In this document: positions 1 to 10,900 of the stretch, one piece after another
Layout of the letters: every line of letters starts with the position of its first letter
Numbering within the stretch: position 1 is the stretch's first letter
Origin: Hypsibius dujardini
Lineage: Eukaryota > Tardigrada > Eutardigrada > Parachela > Hypsibiidae
Assembly (NCBI GenBank): GCA_001579985.1
Contig: LRSR01006661.1
Location: forward strand, 1-28,707
Direction of reading: 5' to 3'
Length of the DNA stretch: 28,707 nt
The notes under the pieces: model-generated
The model's database searches: none
What the model was told of the DNA's origin: nothing
The model's input: only the letters and a program-made list of their open reading frames with translations
Program-made: the position numbers and the translations under genes

Positions 1-1330
1 CTTCTCGCCGAGGCTTTTTTTCTCCTTCCCATCATGGACTTCAGTGTGTTCGGAGACTGTCGTTCCTCCGCTGACCGTGGTACCTGTAGGAGAGAAAATA
101 TTCGTTAACCAACGTCGCCGAACGAAAGTCGTGAGATTTTTAAATTCGTTCCCTCACCAGCAGCGGTGTCCATTTGGACTTGCACATTGGTGGCCATCTT
201 CGACTGCTCTAGCGCGTTCATGGCCAGTTCACGCTCGTGTTCCAGCTCCTTCTTGGCGTACTTGGCTTCTAAATCCACCTCCCGTTTCTGGCGGTCAATG
301 GCGGATTCTACGAGATCCTTGCGGAATTCCACATCGCGGGCGTGTTGCTTCTCCAGCTCCTTGCGGATCTTTTCAGCTTCAGCCTGAAAAAAAAACCCAT
401 GAGAACCAAACGTTAAGTTAAAGAATTTGATGCTCGAAGAATTCAATCAACACAAGAAATCAAGTGGTTACTATAACCAAAAATATTTCGGACACAGATG
501 GCGCTGCACGCTTCAGCATTAAAATTAGCTCGACAGAAAAGATGAAAATCAATCAATCAATTTACTGACTGAAGTGACAAGCCTTGAATAAAAAAGTACC
601 TCGGCAGTCTTGCGATATTCCTCAGTCTTCTTCTCGAGGTCCTTGTCGTGCGCCCGGGCGATGGAGGCCTGCTCGCGTGAGTACTTCTCCTGGTCCTTGA
701 AGGCCTGTTCGCGGGATGCCTGAGATTCGAGGACTTGGGTGGTGGCGGCAGCTCCGGAAATACGTGTGGCAGAGGCTGAAAAAGTAAAAAAAAAAATGAC
801 CTCCGAGACTATTTATCCGAAAACTAAAATCTTAGTTTACTACTTTCAAGTTTAATTTTAAAAAAATACCATGCGACTAAGAATTTGCTTTGACATCTTA
901 AAATCAGATAAGAATATCATATTGGTCATCGACCACCTGGACAATTTGATTCAGAAAAAAATCAATGTGCTTCGATATGCAATCGAACGTAGGTTCCATC
1001 AAAAAAATTAAATGCATGCGTTCAAAAACTTAAATTTTCATGAAACAAATCGATCAGAACAAAACGAAAACGGGATAAAATGTTGAAGAGCTCTCAAAAC
1101 GAGTCTTCCTTTCACGCACCTGTAAAGCCCTCCCCAACAATCTCCTGTGCCAGGCCAGCGGCACCCGTTGAAATGATCGGCGGCAGAGGATTCACCATCG
1201 GAGCGCGGATCTCAGTGTGGGTGTAATTGGTGGTCTTCTCGGCGGATGCGGACGCGGATCCCTCGACACGACGATCTCCTCCGTAGACGACTTCCGTCCG
1301 CTCAACCTTCTTCTCATATTGCTGCGACAT
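1..1330 (-). CDS. CAHS1: CAHS (cytoplasmic abundant heat-soluble) protein, CAHS1-like, 3' end outside the window
   Basis: Tardigrade-specific, largely disordered protein that forms amphipathic helices and gel-like fibres under water loss and protects cells during desiccation; it acts in the cytoplasm. The model has four coding exons on the minus strand: 1330-1120, 775-600, 383-158 and 83 to the window edge, all with GT-AG introns and matching phases. The N-terminal part carries the family block [20 protein letters not shown]. Exons 2-3 encode the long charged helical region, with [40 protein letters not shown] and [12 protein letters not shown]. Exon 4 gives [20 protein letters not shown]. 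About 232 codons are present, so only a few residues and the stop are missing, judging from a family length near 230-240. Family assignment is close to certain. The paralogue symbol rests on memory of the Ramazzottius varieornatus protein. Reading exon 3 straight through its donor gives a stop at 105, which I take to be intron. Confidence 0.95.
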
Positions 1331-1462
1331 GGCTGTGGTGTGAGTTTGCGGTTCTGTATACTTCCTTCGGGAACAAAATAATCAATATCGGGACACGAAC
1401 TTTGCAAAGAAATTTTCAGTGCGAGAAAGTTAGAATGATGCCGAGAGACTGTCCAGCGCGGC

Positions 1463-1627
1463 TCTATATGTAGGCGAAATTTCCAAGTTAACGTGCGAAA
1501 TTCCACGAGTGGAAAAACCCCAGCGGAAAATCCAAGCCACGCCTGTCGGGGGCCGATTTAATGGCATTGTGCAGTGCTGATTGGTAGAAATACGACAGAT
1601 GAGTCATACCGGAGCTTCGGATTGGCT
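1463..1627 (-). promoter_or_regulatory. Probable CAHS promoter: TATA-like box, CCAAT boxes, GAAnnTTC pair
   Basis: Read on the minus strand, a TATA-like CATATAGAG lies at about 1471-1463, roughly 135 nt upstream of the CAHS start codon. That would place transcription initiation near 1435 and give a 5' UTR of about 100 nt. Further upstream are two CCAAT boxes in the same orientation (around 1585-1576 and 1627-1616). A single nGAAnnTTCn inverted pair, half of a classical heat-shock element, lies at 1475-1484. The motifs are seen in the sequence; their use as a promoter is inference. A TATA plus CCAAT layout would suit an abundant transcript. Confidence 0.45.
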
Positions 1628-1958
1628 AATTTTAGTCCACGCATCAACCGGTTATTCCTGCAACGGTATTTACCGCTCTTTCCCGATAAAATTCCATGGA
1701 ATGTACAGTACAGGATTTCCGCAGAGGCACAGACATGATGATGAGGGATGGACATTGCGCAGTGACAATTTATGCAAGTAGTATAAATTCACTGGACTTT
1801 GTGCCGGGGTGTGAGTAGGTTTTTCGCTTGACTTTGTCCAGCTATGGGACAAATCCTACGACATAAGGGAAAGCAAATTCGTTGTTATTGATGGGATTGG
1901 TAGTTTCTAAGACGTCAAGGGGCGGAAATGCAGTAACACCCTAGTTACGTAAATTTAC

Positions 1959-2103
1959 TATACTGTACTGTCGCGACCAATTGGTGCTGCTTTTTAGATC
2001 CACCGTATATTATGACTGTAGTGAAGCACAGTATGTGCAGTCATAATATACGGGTGGATTTGAAAATCAGCACCAACTGGTCGCGACCGTGCAGTACTGT
2101 ATG
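1959..2103. repeat. MITE-like foldback element (about 60-bp arms)
   Basis: Two inverted arms surround a spacer of about 20 bp. The left arm (about 1961-2018) holds TCGCGACCAATTGGTGCTG and GTATATTATGACTG. The right arm (about 2036-2101) holds their reverse complements, CAGTCATAATATAC and CAGCACCAACTGGTCGCGA, with a few mismatches and small indels. The element has no coding capacity and could fold into a long hairpin. A TA target duplication is possible but ambiguous, because the ends themselves contain TACTGTA. Confidence 0.8.
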
Positions 2104-2499
2104 TGATGTAGAATACCGAGCCGGTTCGTAATCAAAACCAGAACGACGATGACGAGTGGCGACTTGGATGTATTAATAGTTTCGTTGATATAAGTTTAAC
2201 AGACATTTTGAATTGAATGGCTCAAAAAGGGACTTTTTATTTCAAATAAAATATACTGCTAATTTATCAAAAGTTACAAAAATAGAAATCAATATTTAAA
2301 GGCCAATGTTTATTTAAAACCATTAAATATATCCTAAATATAAGGATATAATTTATTTTAAGTCTTATTTAAATTTTGAAAATGTGGATTTGCATGAAAA
2401 GTTTTTTATTTAAATAAACTTTGACGGTTGATATAAATATATTTTATTATATAATATATCTAATATTTTATTGCACTTTGAACGCGTTATTTGAATAAT

Positions 2500-2851
2500 A
2501 CTATGAGGGAAGGGATCTGGAATGGGCCACTTGGCTTTCCTTACCCTGCAGTGGAGCACCGGGTGGCAGAGGGCGTTCTCTCGCAAATTTATCCAAAACA
2601 GACGAGTCACTTCTTAGTCAGCGACATTTTATAGTGAGATTTTTCCAACTGTCCAATTATTTCGTTTTTTAAACATGTTCCCACAACTTGTTTTCATATC
2701 TGATACGCGTTCCACCGGGGTTATCAATTATTATCTGTCGTTTAAGATTTTGGTGATAGCCAAAACCTGTCTGGAAGTTCTGATTCCAGGGTGGCCCATT
2801 CCAGAACCCAGAAACTCAAGTGGCCCATTCCAAAACCCTTTCCTCACACTG
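2500..2851. repeat. MITE-like element with about 33-bp terminal inverted repeats
   Basis: The left end (about 2500-2533) reads into GGAATGGGCCACTTG; the right end (about 2817-2851) is its reverse complement, CAAGTGGCCCATTCC, with outer flanks (GAGGGAAGGG against CCCTTTCCTC) that also pair. A third copy of the core, in right-arm orientation, lies at about 2787-2806. A 16-base relative of the core recurs at 28602-28617. The interior is non-coding. The call as a transposon remnant is inference from the inverted ends. Confidence 0.6.
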
Positions 2852-2884
2852 TGTTAATAAGAAGTCATACTGCGAACAATATCA

Positions 2885-3055
2885 AGCAAACGCTTTGGGT
2901 TGAATCACTACATGGGTTGAATCAGTCGGGTGGGGGAGGGCGCCACGAGTGTAAATTGTAAACAACACTCATTCAGCTTCACACACACCGCCTGCGGCGC
3001 CCTCCGCCACCCGACTGATTCAACCCATGTAGTGATTCAACCCAAAGCGTTTGCC
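2885..3055. repeat. Near-perfect foldback element (about 58-bp arms)
   Basis: The left arm (about 2885-2944) begins GCAAACGCTTTGGGTTGAAT and ends in the GGAGGGCGCC block. The right arm (about 2997-3054) is its reverse complement with about one mismatch visible in 58 bases. The loop is about 50 bp and has no gene. The near identity suggests recent insertion or gene conversion between the arms. Inside each arm the unit GGGTTGAATCA occurs twice. Confidence 0.85.
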
Positions 3056-3673
3056 TGGTATCGTAAGAAATTTGTGAATGAGCTCAAGGGGAATGAACCT
3101 CTCTTCATTCATCGTGATTCATCCATTGTCATTCATTCAACCGCAGGTGTGCAAAAGTACGCATAACGTGACGTGAGAAAAACAACGCGATCCACTCCAC
3201 ACAATCCAACCCTTTGTACTGTCTGCAAGCCTGCCAACTCGTGCTGCACGAGCCACGGAACCACCGTTGTCTAAGGAACGGAAATCGAGTGATCCACTGA
3301 CTGATTTTAATTGCACAAAGATAACACACAGATCGGCGCTTGATTGCACGCTTGACACAACGTAATGAGAAGAACGGATCGGTGCAGCAACATGTAGTTG
3401 ATTGATTGATTTGAATCACATCCAGTCCAACTTGATTTCTGTTAAATCAATTTCACACGTTCATTCGTTTGCGCTTAGTCGCACGCTGTCGTGACTCCTC
3501 CAACATAACGAAGCAGATGGCTGGAAACGGAATCGCCGGTTCCATTCTCATTCGGAATCCGAATTAATTTCTGCAGTGCATGCTGCTCCCTATTTGTTCT
3601 TAACTATGTTGATCTCCAAGTCTGTACATTAATAAGACGTCTCCTTCCGCAGTGAGGCGAAACTGCCTCCGAC

Positions 3674-6135
3674 ATGAAAGCGCTTGCCCTCGGAGGATGT
3701 CTGTTTATCGTCGCGGTTGTGTTCGTCTTTAGCTATTACGGCCCGTGGACGCTCCCGCAGCCGCAGGAAACACCGGACAATTCCCTGCTGGATCCGCACG
3801 AAGTAGCGCTCGCTCAGGTGCGTAATGCGCCCAGATTAATAACGAGGTTGCTGTGCATTACTGTGAAATATGATCTATTCAGTGTCGTCAATGATGAAAA
3901 TTCTCAGGCCTTGAATTGAGAGTCACTTGAGGAGACAATCTGTCGACAGATCGATTGATTTGAGAGCTTGCGAATTTCGCCACTTTATTGTCTCGTTGAA
4001 CGACTGATTGATTGATTAACTTACTCAAACCTTGCAGTTGTTGATTCAGTTATTAGAGTTGCTTGAAAACCTGTTGGAAATTACGTAAAATTACGTAAAA
4101 TATAAACTAAAAATTTAAATTTGCAGTCACGTTCTTATTTATTTGTTTTATTTGGGAAATGCGAGTAAGCTTTTAAGTATCCCATTATTTATATATTTAA
4201 ATTTGGAACTCTAATTAAAAAAACGCTCTACTGTTGAATATCGATATGCTTTTTTGTGTGGCAATAAATGAAATTATTATCCAAAAATAATAATTTGGAT
4301 TCCGACAGGTGGACGCAGCCAATCTCTACGCGCACCTCCACGAGCTCCTCCGCATCAAGCGCAGTGTCCTCCAGCAGCTCCGAGACCTGGAGCAGAAATG
4401 CTCGGCTGCCTCGTTGGAAGTCAATGAATTGGTCCGTCGTGCCGACGAGATCAGGACGGACATTGTCAAGCTCAACGCCAGTGTCATCTTCCTGAGGACG
4501 TCCAACAAGTATCAGGAGCTGGCTCAGGACGAACTGAAGCGGCAGATGTCGCCGAAAGTCATGCCGCCACTGCGATTGACGGCCGCTTCCGGGGACGAAG
4601 AGTTGATTCTACCACCGCCGAGCAGATCGGACGCCTGCACGATGGAGAGGTGCTTCGACTACGGAAGATGTCCTTTAACCTCCGGCTTCCCGGTCTACGT
4701 GGAGACATTGACTCTTTCCGGCTGTGCAGACGATCTAATCTCCAAACTAGCAAAAGCGGTAGAGGCATCCACGTACGTTGGCTCGAGTCCAGCTCATGCG
4801 TGCATTTTTGTTGGATTTGTGTGTAAGCCGGAAGATGTGGAGCGGCTGAGGACGTCCGAGAACTGGCGCGGCGATGGGCGGAATTTTTTGCTATTTCTCG
4901 GCGGAGGAGTCATCTTGAACGGGAACGGAACTGGACGGGCGATGGTGTTGGGAATGGAATTCGAAGATTTTCGACGCGGTTTCCATGTGCAAGGGATTTC
5001 GAATGATGATTTGCCGGATCCGACGTTATCACCGTTCTTACTTCCTCTGATGGTTTGTCTCACTGCTTTTTTTCTGTATTTTATATCACCGTCCTGTTTG
5101 ATTTGATTTTTTTGTAAAAGCATGTGATCTCCTTTTCAGACACCGGCTCATCGCAAGCGTCTCCTCTTCTTCGACGGGGAATACCGGGGCACTTCCACCA
5201 GCACTGGCGCATCCGATCGGGGCAGCATTGTGCAAAATCTCCTCGATTTGAAGAAATTCGGCTCAAACGGCGACATTGACATTACATTCAGTTGCAACGA
5301 GACCACGTCGACTCTACCTCCCGCCTGCCGCAGCAATACGTGGTGCCTCTGTGGCTCAACAGCCGCCTTGGAAAAAGCTCTCGTAGAGTCCACCTTCTCT
5401 CTCATCATCTGGAACGGTGGAATGGATCCCACTGGCGTCTCGCGGGTTCTTCTCGGACTAAAAAACGGTGCCATTCCCGTTGTCCTCGGAAAACCTATTC
5501 TCCCACTCAGCGAAAACATTGACTGGCTCAGGGCGACCATCCAACTGCCTCGAGCTCGCGTTACTGAGCTCTACCACATCCTTCATTCTCTGCGGGACGA
5601 AGACATTCTAGCATACCGCAGCCAAGGTCGCCGACTATGGCAGACCTACTTTTCGACGCCGTCCGCGTTTGTTGAGGCTGTTCTCGATACCATTCGGCTT
5701 CGGCTAAACATTGCGGCCTTGCCGCTCCGGGCCACTCCCATCGGGAGCTTTTACAATTACACGTCCGTTTGGCGCGAGACCTTAACCGCGGAGGAAGAGA
5801 ATGTCGGTCCGGTGGAGCTGCCGCATGCTTCCGACACATATCAGCGCAATTACACGTCGACGACGATGGATGCCTACCGGTCGTGGAACGACCGGTTCGA
5901 CGTGAAGTCCATGCTTCCGACCTCCCCATTTGCGCCGATCCTGCCAGGCGACGCGCAGTTTCGCGGGTCGCAGTTTGGATTCCGGCCGATCGGCGGCGGG
6001 ACGGGTGGAACGGGTGTGGAATTTAGTGTGGCCATTGGTGGCAATCAGCCACGTGAGCAGTTTACTGGTACGCAGTTGCTCAGATAGCCAGGCAGGCCGA
6101 CAGACATGCAGACAGACAGACAGATATGCAGACAA

Positions 6136-6182
<47 letters not shown>

Positions 6183-7238
6183 TCCAGACATCCAAACAGA
6201 CAGCCAGCCAGACATGCAGACAGGACAATAATACATTCCAGATTCTCTCACGGATCAAACCATTGACCGATTGAACTTGGGTTAATCCTCTCATACGCAT
6301 TGTTTTGCAGTTGTTATTTTGACGTATCAGAGGGAAGTGGCGTTGTCTGCAACAGTAGCTCGGCTGAATAATTTACCGTACCTCAACAAGGTCATCATAG
6401 TGTGGAACAGCCAGATGGAGCCGACCGATCTTTTCACCATGCCGAAGATCCATGTCCCGATACTGGTGAGTGGTCTTTTTAATTGTTTCTCCAGAGTCAC
6501 TGTTCAGTGTTCACCTTCATTTGTCTCAGACTCTTCCGTGGACCGAGTGTTTTGTATATTGTAGATTCATAAATCGGCAACCAACAGCCTGAACAATCGC
6601 TTCTTGCCGTTTGACGCCATCGAAACGGAAGCCATCCTCTCAATGGACGACGATATGCATTTGCGACATGATGAGATTGTTTTCGCCTTCCGCGTCTGGC
6701 GGGAGAACCGCGAGCGCATTGTCGGCTTCCCGGCTCGTTTTGCCTCGTGGGACGCGGAACACGCCTCGTGGCTGTACAATTCCAACTACACCTGCGAGTA
6801 TTCGATGATCTTGACCGGGGCCGCATTTTTCCATAAAGTTTGTTCGCATTGCATATTTTAATTTGTATTAATCTCTAATGGCTAAATCTCTTTTCGCAGT
6901 ACTACACGTATTTGTATACATTCACAATGCCGGACGCCATCCGTGCCAAAGTGGACGAGTTCACCAACTGCGAGGACATTGCGATGAACTTTCTCGTGTC
7001 CCACCACACACGCAAGCCGCCCATCAAGGTGACCTCCCGTTGGACCTTCCAATGCCAGGACTGCCCAGTCAGCCTGTGGGAGGACGAGTCGCACTTCACC
7101 GAGCGCCATATTTGCATGCAGTATTTCGAGCGGATATATGGGTATATGCCGCTGCTCAAGTCACAGTTCCGCGCAGACTCAGTCCTCTTCAAGAACCGCA
7201 TCGCCTCAGATAAGCAGAAGTGTTTCGATAAAGTTTGA
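3674..7238 (+). CDS. EXTL3: Exostosin-like 3 glycosyltransferase (botv / rib-2 type)
   Basis: Golgi type II membrane enzyme of the exostosin family that adds N-acetylglucosamine in heparan sulfate initiation and elongation. Six coding exons with matching phases: 3674-3817, 4309-5052, 5140-6067, 6311-6465, 6565-6837 and 6900-7238, giving about 860 aa (human EXTL3 is 919). Residues 1-48 carry a membrane anchor (about 5-22). Residues 49-130 form the coiled-coil stalk that distinguishes EXTL3 from EXT1/2. A GT47-type domain follows, with [17 protein letters not shown] and [14 protein letters not shown]. The C-terminal GT64 domain has [29 protein letters not shown] (the DDD metal/nucleotide-sugar motif at about 685-687), [13 protein letters not shown] and ITRK-like [12 protein letters not shown]. 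The orthology call rests on the stalk plus both transferase domains. A strong acceptor 21 nt before the ATG implies a 5' UTR intron. Confidence 0.94.
3818..4308 (+). other. EXTL3 intron 1 (491 bp)
   Basis: Phase-0 GT-AG intron between the membrane-anchor exon and the coiled-coil exon. It is AT-rich, with TGATTGATTGATT tracts near 3950-4015, and I see no gene or exon in it. Confidence 0.8.
6095..6225 (+). repeat. (CAGA)n microsatellite in EXTL3 intron 3
   Basis: An imperfect CAGA/CAGACA array with a perfect core at about 6140-6181. It begins about 27 nt after the 5' splice site at 6068 and fills much of the 243-bp intron. It opens long artefactual reading frames on both strands. Confidence 0.95.
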
Positions 7239-7900
7239 TTTGACTCGCTTGATCTCTCTCTCTCTATTTTTCATCTCCTGTGTGCACAATTTGTTTTTTT
7301 TATTTTTTATCAATTCAACTGTCACATATGTAATGTACAGCTGGCGGAGCAACTTTTTACGGTTCGCCAGGGGTTGATTGATTTGGGGTAGTACATGCAA
7401 AATGGATAAGCATTGATTGATAGTTTGGCCAGCCATGTTTTGGTTTGATCAATCAATCTATCATACCCCCTATCGGTATTCAATTCAGACAATCAACAAA
7501 TCAATCATACATTTATTCCCCAACCTGGTAACGTTACATGAGTCTTGTGGCACCAAATCAGTTCACAAGCAACCCATAGAGCTTCTCCGCCAGCTGTAGC
7601 ATCAACGAACCCTGTGTGAAGTCTATATTAAGGAGAAAGGAAGAACGTGTGGCAGGAATGATTATACCAGAACAAAACCACCGCACTGTTAGGGTGAAGA
7701 CTACTGATAAAGAGAGAACTGCTGCGTGGTTTTCAACACATAAATACACAAAAAGAGTTGAAATTCCATGCCCACATGTGTAAAATCCGAAGTTACGTCA
7801 ACTACTCGTAGACATAGTACAGTAGATACGAAAATCGAATTGAAATCTAAATTTTATTCGACAACAATGAGAGGATGAAACGAGAGAGAGGAGTGGTTAT
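7239..7900. other. Convergent intergenic region between EXTL3 and the hnRNP gene
   Basis: This stretch holds the 3' ends of two convergent genes. No canonical AATAAA was found for EXTL3. There are TGATTGATT/AATCAATC tracts at 7370-7510 but no credible coding sequence. The hnRNP poly(A) signal lies at its right edge. Confidence 0.6.
7853..7858 (-). terminator. Poly(A) signal AATAAA of the hnRNP gene
   Basis: AATAAA on the minus strand (TTTATT on the plus strand), about 43 nt past the hnRNP stop codon at 7901-7903. It is the only canonical signal close to that stop. Confidence 0.7.
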
Positions 7901-10900
7901 CTAACGCCGATACGGATGATAACCTCCGCGGGTGCCGCCGCCGCCGCTACCTCCGCGACCGCCGGCCGAGGAGCTCCCTCCGGATGATCCGCCGAAGCCC
8001 GACTTCTGAACGCCGCCGAAGCTACCACCGCGAGGGGAAGTGTTGCTGTCGCCGCCGCTGGATCCGCGCATTGCCCCGCGCATTGCACCACGCATGCCTA
8101 TAAAAAAACATAGTATTGTTGTCTGATTAACGAGATTGGTGTTGAATGAAACTGAAAATCTGATGTAAGTACGTTGGAATTGAAATTTGGAAAAATTTGA
8201 GATTTTTGGAAAAAAAACAGATGGGCTATTTTTTTAGGTCGTCCCATTTTAAATGAATTTATTTAAAGAACTCTAAAATTGCACGTACCATCTCCGCCGC
8301 CCATTCCACCGCCGTAGCCGGCATAGCCAGCAGCTGCTGCGGCCGCCGCAAATCCACCAGTATAGTCATAACCAGCGGCTCCGCCAAAGTCGTAGCCACC
8401 CGCGCCGCCATAGTACGCGGCCATGCTACTGGGATCGGCAAAGAAAGCACTCGGGTCGTAACCCTGGGCTGCATAGTACGCGGCCATCTGCTCCGCGCCA
8501 AAGCCACCGTACGCGGCGGCGTAGGGATCCGCGTAGGGATTTCCGAAGCCGCCCCCTCCGAATCCGCCCTGTCCGCCGCCGCCAAAGTCTCCCCATCCTG
8601 AGTTGCGATCCATATTACCGCCGCCGCCGCCGCCCATACCCATTCCCATTCCCATTCCGCCGCCCATGCCTGCTTGCTGTTGGGTCTTCTGCGCCGGCGG
8701 GATAGCTTTTCGGACATCGCACTGAAAACAGGAGGGGAGCGTTAACAACAAGCACCGGCAGTCGAACAGACATTTAGGCAGACAGACAGACAAACCGATA
8801 GACAGGCAATAAGGCATTTGGCAGAGAGACAGACAATGAGGCATTTAAAAAGACAGACCGACAAACAGAGCGACACAGCAAGCAAACTGACAGAAAAGTT
8901 CCGAATTTTCGCCTGTACACAAAAAGACAGACAAATAGACAGACAAACAGACCGACAGACGACACGACACATACCATTCTGCCACCGATCTCTTGCTTGG
9001 CGTTCCTAACAACATCGTTGACCACGCGCTCGTTGTCGAACTCAACAAAGGCAAAGTTTTTCTTCTGGTTGTTTCTCATTCGATCTCTGGGCCATTCCAA
9101 CTTCAACACCTGCAATAGAAAATGTGCATCAAAATAGAAAACTCTTCCTTCAGGCTGTTTGGTCAGAGCAGAGGTCCAAGTAGTACTCAGTACTCACCGT
9201 CCCAAACTTTTCAAAGTACGCCTTTAGATCGTCGTCATCCATTTGGGAATCGAGACCGCCCACAAAGACCTTCATGATTCCGTCGGATCCGTCGTTCTGG
9301 CGAGGCTCGGCGGGCTTGGGATCAATGCGACGGCCTTTGATCATGTGGCTACTGATCTCATGTACCTAATCAAGCACACGGGGGGAGTGTTACTGCTCAG
9401 AGTGCCTTTTTGCCGCTTCACAATGGTACCTTTTTTATCGCTGAGGAGCTGGTGAATGTGACAAAACCGAAACATCTGCTTCTTCCATTCCTATAAAATC
9501 GGGGAAAACCATGTCAGACATACACAGCGCAGCAAAAGAACTGCCCACGCGGTGGGGGTTAGATTAAAGGATTCCTTAGCACGGTTGAATCGAGACACCC
9601 GACGTTGCCCCAAAATATGTCCGATCCAAATGAAATGTTTTTAGACGGAAGACAAAATGTTCGTAAAATATTCAAATATTCATAAACATTCCAGATGGGG
9701 TGTATTCAATGAACCAATCAATCAATCAACCGATCGATTAACCGATCAATCAACCAATCAATGTAGATGGGGTGTATTCAATGAACCAATCAATCAATCA
9801 ATCAATCAACCAATGCAGATGGGGTGTATTCAATGAACCAATCAATCAACGAATCAATCAATGAATCAATCAATGAACCAATCAATGAACCAATCAATGA
9901 GCCTGAAAAGAGGAAACTTTCTGCTCATTTTGCCCACCCCTAAGGAGTCGAGCCCCTTTTCTCAGCTAAAAACTTTTGGTGGAAAATATTTATCTTTCGA
10001 TTAAAACAATTATTCGAGTCTGACAACTGTAGCGGCAGTGCCTGGATCGAGCTAAGTGAGTCTCCTGAGAATGGTAAAAATGCCTTACATGGGATCACGC
10101 TTGACGACACAGTGCATAACGGTGCCGTACTGTGCAAAGTGATCCTTGAGGTCGTCCTCCTCGGTGTCCAGCGATAGCCCTCCGACAAACATTTTGCTAC
10201 AAAACGAAAGGGGAAAAACACAGTTCAACTACCAAGCAATCCAACAATCAACCGTCAAAAAGCACACCGCACATCAATGCGCTACAAAAAGTTTGTCAGA
10301 AGAGAACAGTCAACAGTGAAGTGTCGTCGGGGAAACTACCAAAAAAGAAGACTGCCTCAAAAAATTCGCGGATCTACACAGAGAGGGGCTCTAGTGCTAG
10401 AGAATTGTGTTACCCACGATTATGGAACTTGTCCATAGCGTCGCTGGCAGCTGCAGCGTCGTCGCGTGTCTTCCACAGCCCGTGCGCTGCTGTTCCACAT
10501 TTTTTTGCCCCACCGTGTGCGCACACATTCGTCTCCCGGTTGGATTGTGCTTTTTGTTTTATTAGAGAGAAATTTAAACAAAAATTAAATCTACATCTAA
10601 AGTTCAAGCAACTTTTGAGCAAACGGGAAAAAATGGAATCCTCAAAATGAGAAACGCTATCAGGCAAAATCGGAAATCTCTGCACTATTCTACCCGAAAC
10701 TATGTGAGATTATCGTAATTTCTGGGCGTGGGGGGCCACACAATCATGGCGGGAAAGATTCGGTGCCAAATGGTGTGAGAACAGAGAGATCAAAAGACAG
10801 AAATATGGTGACACAAGGCAGAGAAATATGTGTCAACAAAGCGCGCGAGAAAAGAGAGGTCCACCTAAGAATTCCAGTTCAAAATGGCAACAGAACCTCG

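Larger units (their letters stand above)
1331..3673. other. Divergent intergenic region between CAHS and EXTL3
   Basis: This 2.3-kb stretch separates the divergently transcribed CAHS (minus) and EXTL3 (plus) genes. I see no convincing coding exon; the open frames are short and lack family resemblance. It holds the CAHS promoter motifs near 1463-1627, three short inverted-repeat elements (1959-2103, 2500-2851, 2885-3055) and an AT-rich block at 2160-2500. A strong splice acceptor (CTCCTTCCGCAG) ends at 3652, 21 nt before the EXTL3 start, so part of this region is probably EXTL3 5' UTR and its intron. Confidence 0.6.

Noticed and set aside
105-446. CAHS exon 3 frame reading through to a stop at 105
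   Set aside because: The GTGAGG donor at 157 and the acceptor at 84 give a family-like C-terminus ([10 protein letters not shown]), whereas the read-through tail does not resemble CAHS proteins.
5782-6300. Long Cys/Leu/Ser/Val frame on the minus strand around 6100
   Set aside because: It is produced by the CAGA microsatellite and antisense EXTL3 sequence.
8263-8844. Extension of the hnRNP glycine-rich frame upstream into an MPHCLSL leader
   Set aside because: The leader comes from the microsatellite in intron 5; the acceptor at 8722 joins exon 6 to RRM2 in frame.
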